Position numbers and translations under genes: made by a program. This document shows positions 34,460-40,099 of a stretch of 40,099 nt of DNA, in pieces. Under the pieces are notes generated by a model. That model saw only the letters and a list, made by a program, of their open reading frames with translations. It had not been told where the DNA came from and ran no database searches. This stretch comes from Candidatus Heimdallarchaeota archaeon (GTDB lineage: Archaea > Asgardarchaeota > Heimdallarchaeia > JABLTI01). The stretch lies in contig JAHLVW010000009.1 in assembly GCA_019058275.1 (NCBI GenBank), positions 1-40,099 of the forward strand, written 5' to 3'. Numbering within the stretch: position 1 is the stretch's first letter; each line of letters begins with the position of its first letter.

Positions 34460-36198
34460 AAATCATTGACATTAATTTAACTAACAGGAAAATTAAGCGA
34501 ATAGATGATGATAAATTAGACAATTACTTAGGTGGTGTAGCTTTAGCAACAGAATTATTCACTAAGAATTGTAAACCAAATATCGATCCACTTTCTAAAG
34601 AAAACGTTGTTGTATTTGCTAATGGACCTTTAACTGCTGCATTTCCTACTGCATCAAAAACAGTTGCTATGTTTAAATCACCTCTAAACGGAGAGTTAGG
34701 TGAAAGCTATGCCGGAGGAAGAATGGCATCAGCTTTACGGTTTGCAGGATATGATGGGATAATAATAAGAGGTTCAGCTTCGCATCCTGTTTATATTGCT
34801 ATTCATGATGATAATATCACAATAAAGAATGCTGAGCTTCTATGGAATTTGAGAAGTGTTTTTGCTGTAGGTAGAATCCTAAGAGATGTAGAGCCACAAG
34901 GTCCAGGTAGAAGAAGTTTTGTTAGAACAGGTCGAGCAGGAGATCGCTCTATAAAATATGCAAACTTGAATGTTGACAATTACAGACATTTCGGACGATT
35001 AGGTTTAGGAACAGTTTTCAGTTCAAAAAAACTGAAAGCTTTGGTTATTGAGGGAACGAAAGACTTTCAATTTCCCAATATGAAAGCTTACAAGAAAGCA
35101 TATCGTGATATTTACAACCATTTACGTGATAGCGATGATATGGACAAATATCACATTTTGGGAACAGCTGCAGGGATTAAACCTATCAATGCAATGGGTG
35201 CTCTTCCAACAAGGAATTTCAGTTCAGGTACATTTGAACATGTTGATAAAACATCTGGCGAATATCTAGCTGAAAACCTCCTTTTAAGAAAAATTGCTTG
35301 TTCACAATGTCCTATTGGTTGTATACATATTGCTTATTTACGGGTTCCATATAAAAAAGAGGAATATGATGTTGAAACCACATTTGTACCTTATGATTAT
35401 GAGTTAATTTATGCTTTAGGTTCAAATTTAGGTATTGATAATGCAAATGATGTTTTAAGACTCATAGAAATTTCTGATAGAAATGGATTTGATATCATTT
35501 CATTGGGAGGTATTCTTGCTTGGGCAACAGATGCTTATCAGAAGGGATTAGTAAGCATTACTGATTCAATGGGTGCTGTTTTTGAATTTGGTAATACCAT
35601 CAACTATCTTACAGTAATTGAGCTAATTATTAGAAGGGAAAATGATTTCTATCACACCTTAGGAGAAGGAATTGATGTTTGTGTTGAAAAATATGGTGGA
35701 GAAGAATTTGCTGTAAGAATTGGAGGGCAAACACCTGCTGGATATATGACAGGTCCTGCAAGCATAATAGGTCATATGATTGGACAGAGACATTCACACT
35801 TATGTAATGGAGGGTATAGTTTAGATCAAAAGTTATTTGGAAAATCATTTACACCTGAAAAAATTGTTGATGAATTGATTAAGGAAGAGAAATGGCGACA
35901 GATTTTGAATTCCTTAGTTATTTGTCTATTTGCAAAAAAGGTCTTTAATCTTTCAAGAACAATTGAAAGTCTCGAGTCAATTGGTAGGAAATTTACAAAA
36001 GAAGAACTACATAAACTATCACATGAAACTTATGAGAAAAAAAATGCTTGGAAAAAAGCAACAGGGCAAAATTTGACGACAAGTAAATTAGCTGCTCGCT
36101 TGTTTAAATTTAAAACTCCACATGGATTTCTAGACAAAGATTTCATACAACAAGCAATAAGCTACTATTCGCAACTTACAGAGATTCCTCTAAGCTAA
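34456..36198 (+). CDS. Tungsten aldehyde ferredoxin oxidoreductase family protein
   Basis: The 580-residue product follows the AOR architecture. The N-terminal tungstopterin domain runs from KIIDINLTNRKIKRI through YLGGVALATELF, NVVVFANGPLTAAFPTASKT and GESYAGGRMASALRFAGYDG to HFGRLGLGTVFSSKKLKAL. The C-terminal domains carry the [4Fe-4S] cysteines CSQCPIGC and a fourth Cys in SLVICLFAK. AOR enzymes oxidise aldehydes to acids or reduce acids with ferredoxin; the substrate cannot be read from sequence. The size is slightly under the usual 600-630. It is coupled to the upstream polyferredoxin. Confidence 0.93.
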   Translation: MKIIDINLTNRKIKRIDDDKLDNYLGGVALATELFTKNCKPNIDPLSKENVVVFANGPLTAAFPTASKTVAMFKSPLNGELGESYAGGRMASALRFAGYDGIIIRGSASHPVYIAIHDDNITIKNAELLWNLRSVFAVGRILRDVEPQGPGRRSFVRTGRAGDRSIKYANLNVDNYRHFGRLGLGTVFSSKKLKALVIEGTKDFQFPNMKAYKKAYRDIYNHLRDSDDMDKYHILGTAAGIKPINAMGALPTRNFSSGTFEHVDKTSGEYLAENLLLRKIACSQCPIGCIHIAYLRVPYKKEEYDVETTFVPYDYELIYALGSNLGIDNANDVLRLIEISDRNGFDIISLGGILAWATDAYQKGLVSITDSMGAVFEFGNTINYLTVIELIIRRENDFYHTLGEGIDVCVEKYGGEEFAVRIGGQTPAGYMTGPASIIGHMIGQRHSHLCNGGYSLDQKLFGKSFTPEKIVDELIKEEKWRQILNSLVICLFAKKVFNLSRTIESLESIGRKFTKEELHKLSHETYEKKNAWKKATGQNLTTSKLAARLFKFKTPHGFLDKDFIQQAISYYSQLTEIPLS

Positions 36199-36211
36199 AT
36201 TAAGAAAATAA

Positions 36212-36239
36212 AAAATAAGTCCATCTAAGGACTTATTTT
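36212..36239. terminator. Bidirectional hairpin terminator
   Basis: AAAATAAGTCC and GGACTTATTTT form an eleven-pair perfect stem with a six-base loop (ATCTAA) between the convergent ends of the AOR and DegV genes; it overlaps the last codons of the latter. A and T runs at either foot suit termination in both directions. Confidence 0.7.
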
Positions 36240-37129
36240 GTCTTCAATAACCAGTCTGGATCAAAATTACCAATATAACTAAGAGTAAGCAATTTTTTAC
36301 CGACATAGAATGAATTTATTACGCCTTCTTCTTGGATAATGATTTCTTTATTATTAGGGTTATTTGCTTGCAAGTGTTTGGCAAGTTCTTCTGCAGCTTC
36401 ATGCCAGCGAGTGTGCCCGATTATTAAAAGATTATTTTCAGGGATCATATTAGTAAGAGCTTTTACACCGAATTTCTTAATTTGTTCAATGATGAGGTCA
36501 TCTTTTGCGCGTATCTTACCATAGATAAATATCTCATCATCCTTAAATCCTAAAATTGGCTTGAAACTTAGCATATCTGATAAAAATTTCTTAACTTTAG
36601 ACAAACACGTTTTTACAAGATTGTCCAAAGTATTGATGATACCTGAATATTGTACCTGTGGAATCCAACTTTCAAGTTGTTTGACGATTTCATCTTTGGT
36701 TTTTCCTTGAGCTGCTAATCTAGCTGCTTCGATAACTAGAACACCTATACCAATACTGTTGACACCACCATGATAAATACTGATATCCTTATCTGGCAAA
36801 TACTGTTCTATGATTTTAACTGCGTTATTATATACACCCGATAATTTATGGGTGATGAAGATAGCAATAACTGAATCAGCAGTTTCTAATGCTTGTTCAA
36901 AAGTCTTAACAAAATGACCTGGACCAGGAATAGCTGTTGAAGGTATTTCTTTTTCAGAAAGTTCGTAAAATTCTTTCCAAGTGAGTCCTTCCTCTATTCC
37001 ATAGGATTTGAAAGATTTCTCTTCGAAATTAATAATGATTGGTAAGATAGAAATATTAAGTTCTTTTGCAATTACAGGTGGAATATCTCCTGATGCATCA
37101 GTAACAATTGCTACTTTTCTTTGAGCCAT
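36233..37129 (-). CDS. DegV-family fatty-acid-binding protein
   Basis: A 298-residue DegV/EDD-domain protein. It starts AQRKVAIVTDASGDIPP, then has LNISILPIIINFEEKSF, an EIPSTAIPGPGHFVKTFEQA loop (the S/T-T-x-x-P-x-P motif that holds the lipid head group), VIAIFITHKLSGVYNNAV (lipid-binding Ser in LSG-like context), and a C-terminal lobe ending with FDPDWLLKTK. Members bind a fatty acid or fatty acyl phosphate. In some bacteria they feed fatty-acid kinase; their archaeal role is unclear. The ATG at 37127-37129 has AAGGAG ten bases upstream, which sets the start downstream of the longer open frame. Confidence 0.88.
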   Translation of the reverse strand: MAQRKVAIVTDASGDIPPVIAKELNISILPIIINFEEKSFKSYGIEEGLTWKEFYELSEKEIPSTAIPGPGHFVKTFEQALETADSVIAIFITHKLSGVYNNAVKIIEQYLPDKDISIYHGGVNSIGIGVLVIEAARLAAQGKTKDEIVKQLESWIPQVQYSGIINTLDNLVKTCLSKVKKFLSDMLSFKPILGFKDDEIFIYGKIRAKDDLIIEQIKKFGVKALTNMIPENNLLIIGHTRWHEAAEELAKHLQANNPNNKEIIIQEEGVINSFYVGKKLLTLSYIGNFDPDWLLKTK

Positions 37130-37306
37130 AGATTGATGTCTCCTTAGGATTAACAATTTATTGTCGATAATTGTTAATTGAAATATTTTGTATAATACTT
37201 GTACTTATTTAACTATTATGTGTGTACTAAACTAATTTTGAGTAAAAACAAATTTTTAGAATTATTTTTCTAATAGGTAATTTTAAATTGTTGTATTTTA
37301 CCTCAC

Positions 37307-37320
37307 TGTGTTCGAACACA
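37307..37320. promoter_or_regulatory. Perfect 14-bp palindrome before icd
   Basis: TGTGTTCGAACACA is a perfect palindrome 57 bases before the icd start. Half-site GTGTT is repeated at 37325-37329 just before TTTAAAAA (37329-37336), which is well placed as a TATA-like box. A dimeric regulator bound here would cover the promoter's upstream edge. The gap it lies in also serves the divergent DegV gene. Confidence 0.6.
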
Positions 37321-37377
37321 AAAAGTGTTTAAAAAGATTGATTATTGATATACCGACTAAAATTTGGAAGGTATAAA

Positions 37378-38679
37378 ATGACCCCGTATGAAAAACTAAC
37401 ACCTCCTAAAGATGGTGAAAAAATAACAATTGATGATAAGGGCAAACTTGTTGTTCCAGATAAACCTATAATTCCCTATATAGCAGGGGATGGTATTGGA
37501 CCGGAAGTTGTAGAAGCTATGCGAGCAGTAGTTGATGCTGCTGTAAAAAAAGTCTATATAGGTAAAAAAGAAATCATTTGGTTTGAAGTCTTTGCTGGAG
37601 AAAAAGCTCGAGAGATTTATGCTGCAGATTACTCTGAAGAGCAATTGAAGAAGATGGATCCAAAGAAAATTAGAGATCTCTTTTTACCAATTGATACATT
37701 AAAAGCAATTACAGAACATATTGTAGCAATAAAAGGACCTTTGACAACACCAATTGGTGGTGGTTTTAGAAGTTTAAATGTTGCAATTAGACAAAGATTA
37801 GACCTTTATTCATGTGTTAGACCTGCGAAACATATCAAAGGTGTACCTGCACCAGTAAAGCATCCTGAAAAAGTAGATATGGTAATCTTTAGAGAAAATA
37901 TCGAAGATGTCTATTCAGGAATTGAATTCGAACCTGAATCTGCAGATGCTAAAAAACTCATTAAATTCTTGAATGATGAATTAGGAACAAATGTCCTTAT
38001 GGAATCGGGTATAGGTATTAAACCAATGTCTTGGGCAAATACTTCCAGATTAGTCAGAATGGCAATTAACTATGCTTTTGAGAAAAATTACAAATCAGTC
38101 ACTTTAGTTCATAAAGGTAATATCATGAAATTTACAGAAGGCAAATTCAAAGATTGGGGTTATAAATTAGCTGCTGAAGAATTTCCTGATACTGTAATAA
38201 GTGAAAAAGATTTGTGGGATAACTATGATGGTAAACTTCCTGAAGGTAAAATCCTCATCAAAGACAGAATTGCTGACTCAATGTTCCAACAAATATTACT
38301 TCGTCCTGATGAATATGATATACTTGCACTACCAAATCTAAATGGAGATTATATAAGTGATGCATTAGCAGCTCAAATTGGTGGTTTAGGTTTTGCACCA
38401 GGAGGAAATATCGGTGATAAAGCTGCTGTTTTTGAAGCGACTCATGGTACTGCACCAAAACATGCTGGTAAGAATAAGGTAAACCCCGGATCAGTTATTT
38501 TCTCAGCTGTAATGATGTTAGATTACATGAGTTGGGTTGAAGCTGTTGAAATGATAAATAAAGCAATAGAGAAAACAGTCTTACAAAAGAAAGTGACCTA
38601 TGATATAGCAAGACAGCTAAAAGATGTAAAACCAATAGGAACTTCTGATTTTGCGGAAGCAATAATATCCAATATGTAA
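37378..38679 (+). CDS. icd: Isocitrate dehydrogenase
   Basis: The 433-residue enzyme oxidises isocitrate to 2-oxoglutarate and CO2. Diagnostic stretches are [20 protein letters not shown], the substrate loop [20 protein letters not shown] and [55 protein letters not shown] and the nucleotide-binding [20 protein letters not shown]. The Lys and Asn after HGTAPKHAG and the later region fit NADP-using bacterial/archaeal-type ICDH, though cofactor choice is not certain. The ATG at 37378 has GGAAGG upstream and fits better than the longer open frame. It is followed after 29 bases by the aconitase gene, so the two form a TCA operon. Confidence 0.95.
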   Translation: MTPYEKLTPPKDGEKITIDDKGKLVVPDKPIIPYIAGDGIGPEVVEAMRAVVDAAVKKVYIGKKEIIWFEVFAGEKAREIYAADYSEEQLKKMDPKKIRDLFLPIDTLKAITEHIVAIKGPLTTPIGGGFRSLNVAIRQRLDLYSCVRPAKHIKGVPAPVKHPEKVDMVIFRENIEDVYSGIEFEPESADAKKLIKFLNDELGTNVLMESGIGIKPMSWANTSRLVRMAINYAFEKNYKSVTLVHKGNIMKFTEGKFKDWGYKLAAEEFPDTVISEKDLWDNYDGKLPEGKILIKDRIADSMFQQILLRPDEYDILALPNLNGDYISDALAAQIGGLGFAPGGNIGDKAAVFEATHGTAPKHAGKNKVNPGSVIFSAVMMLDYMSWVEAVEMINKAIEKTVLQKKVTYDIARQLKDVKPIGTSDFAEAIISNM

Positions 38680-38708
38680 ACTTTGTTACAGCGCGTAGGT
38701 ATAGAAAG

Positions 38709-40099
38709 ATGACTAGTAAAAATATAGTGCAAAAAATACTGGAAGAACATGATATATCAGAAAAATCAATTCTAGAATATAATCATGGAGATCCAATCTT
38801 TGTAAAAGTTGCCCAATGCATAACTCAAGATGCAACAGGAACTATGGCTTGGTTGGAATTTGAAGCAATAAACATTCCCGAAGTTACTGTTCCCTTAGTT
38901 GTTTCTTATATCGATCACAACATGTTGCAAACCGATTTTCGAAATGCTGATGATCATCAATTTTTACAAACAATCGCTGCAAAAAAGGGAGCTATAATGT
39001 CTCGACCTGGAAATGGTATTATACATCAAGTTCATCTTGAGAATTTTGCTGCTCCAGGTAAAATACTGTTAGGAACAGATTCACACACTCCTACTGCTGG
39101 AGGTGTAGGTTCAATGGCTATTGGTGTTGGAGGATTAGTTGTAGCTAGTGCAATAGCTGGAGAACCTTTTGAGTTAAAATTCCCAAAAGTAATCAAAGTT
39201 CAACTTACTGGCAAACTAAATCGTCCATGGGTAACTGCTATGGATATAATTTTAGAACTACTAAAAATTAAAGGAGTCAGAGGAGGGCTCAAAACCATCT
39301 TTGAGTACTCTGGTCCAGGTATAAAAGATTTGACTGCACCTGAAAGGGCTACAATAACCAATATGGGTGCAGAATTAGGAGCAACAACATCAATCTTTCC
39401 TAGCGATGAGCACACAAAACACTTCTTGATTGCTCAAGATAGAGAAAACGATTACATTCCATTAGAAGCAGATGAAGATGCTCAATATGATGAAATCATA
39501 GAAATTGATCTGTCGAAATTAGAACCAAATGTAGCATTACCACATAGTCCAGGATCTGTAGTAAAGATACGAGAATTAGTTGAAAAAACACCAATCGATA
39601 AGATACTAGGAACTATGCCAGAGAAAGTTCATAATGATATAAAAAAACATGTTGGTCGTCTGTATGAACGAGATTTGTACATAGATCAAGTATGTATTGG
39701 TAGTTGTACAAATTCATCATATTTAGCACTAGCAAGTGTTGCTTCTATTGTTAAAGGAAAAGAAATAGCATCAAATGTTAGCATGACTGTTTCACCTGGT
39801 TCAAAGAATGTCTTTACACAAATAGCTCAAGATGGACTATTAACAGATATTATAGCTTCTGGAGCTAGGCTACTGGAAAGTGGGTGTGGTCCCTGTATTG
39901 GTATGGGTCAAACTCCACCTACAAATGGTCTATCAGTTAGGACTTTCAATAGGAATTTCTACGGTCGAACAGGTGAAAAAAGCGCTGGTTCATTCCTATT
40001 AAGTCCAACATCTGCAGCACTTATAGCATTAAAAGGACGATTTGTAGATCCACTAAAAGAAAAAGAGATTAAACCAGAAATTTTCTCTGAACCAGAAAA
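38709..40099 (+). CDS. acn: Aconitate hydratase (3' end outside window)
   Basis: My translation from the ATG at 38709 is open to the window end (463 codons). It is an aconitase: YIDHNMLQTDFRNADDH, GIIHQVHLENFAAPGKIL, GTDSHTPTAGGVGSMAIGVG, and the [4Fe-4S] ligands in IGSCTNSSY and in ESGCGPCIGMGQTPP. The final swivel domain is missing because of the window edge. It interconverts citrate and isocitrate, the step just before icd, with which it is probably co-transcribed. The sequence resembles the shorter archaeal/bacterial type of about 640-660 residues. Confidence 0.94.
   Translation, partial: MTSKNIVQKILEEHDISEKSILEYNHGDPIFVKVAQCITQDATGTMAWLEFEAINIPEVTVPLVVSYIDHNMLQTDFRNADDHQFLQTIAAKKGAIMSRPGNGIIHQVHLENFAAPGKILLGTDSHTPTAGGVGSMAIGVGGLVVASAIAGEPFELKFPKVIKVQLTGKLNRPWVTAMDIILELLKIKGVRGGLKTIFEYSGPGIKDLTAPERATITNMGAELGATTSIFPSDEHTKHFLIAQDRENDYIPLEADEDAQYDEIIEIDLSKLEPNVALPHSPGSVVKIRELVEKTPIDKILGTMPEKVHNDIKKHVGRLYERDLYIDQVCIGSCTNSSYLALASVASIVKGKEIASNVSMTVSPGSKNVFTQIAQDGLLTDIIASGARLLESGCGPCIGMGQTPPTNGLSVRTFNRNFYGRTGEKSAGSFLLSPTSAALIALKGRFVDPLKEKEIKPEIFSEPE

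Noticed and set aside
37307..37320. T-arm of a tRNA (GTGTTCGAACAC)
   Set aside because: No acceptor strand, D arm or anticodon arm lies at the right distance; a palindromic operator explains it better.
1..40099. CRISPR array, insertion sequence or prophage
   Set aside because: No regularly spaced direct repeats, cas-like, transposase, integrase or phage structural reading was seen on either strand.

Overview
The window is AT-rich archaeal DNA. Gene content points to an Asgard archaeon, probably on the Heimdallarchaeia side. It encodes a profilin-like protein, two RING-like zinc-finger proteins, a DRG/Obg-type GTPase with a TGS domain, an archaeal-type valyl-tRNA synthetase, a tungsten aldehyde oxidoreductase with a polyferredoxin partner, and an isocitrate dehydrogenase-aconitase pair. 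TTG starts are frequent, genes are short of classical operons, and TATA-like boxes and T-tract ends are archaeal in style. The lineage call is an inference from gene content only.

Layout. 1-3.0 kb: a PhzF-family enzyme (cut by the window edge), then two overlapping genes for RING-like proteins, one with a winged helix and one membrane-anchored. 3.2-5.2 kb: small membrane proteins and a decayed, truncated penicillin-acylase gene that ends next to a 23-base piece matching a tRNA 3' end. 5.3-8.9 kb: a surface-polymer cluster (two-helix membrane protein, CDP-glycerol-type polyol-phosphate transferase, CDP-alcohol-type nucleotidyltransferase, GT4 glycosyltransferase). 9.0-12.8 kb: TPR protein, UPF0173 hydrolase and a zinc-finger membrane protein, separated by gene debris (membrane-protein fragment, LSm-like fragment, zinc-ribbon pseudogene).

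13-24 kb: a secreted subtilase anchored at its C terminus, the profilin-like gene, a 1012-residue coiled-coil protein convergent with it, a polyprenol/phytol-kinase-like enzyme, a thioredoxin-like protein, a TrmB-like regulator, a structured intergenic segment and an HD-domain protein. 24.2-26.5 kb: a group of tiny membrane proteins (two TM2, two DUF4234-like, one of them interrupted by TGA). 26.5-33 kb: valS, a DUF92/VTE6-like enzyme, the TGS GTPase and a large exported protein. 33.2-40.1 kb: a broken DUF599 gene, the AOR pair, DegV, then icd and acn behind a perfect 14-bp palindrome.

Two themes stand out. First, eukaryote-like parts (profilin, RING-like fingers) sit among ordinary metabolism, with a large PRC-barrel/coiled-coil candidate beside the profilin. 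Second, the window holds an unusual number of broken small genes, several interrupted by an in-frame TGA or by a single-base shift. These are either true decay or consensus errors in the assembly, and this should be settled before any of them is interpreted.
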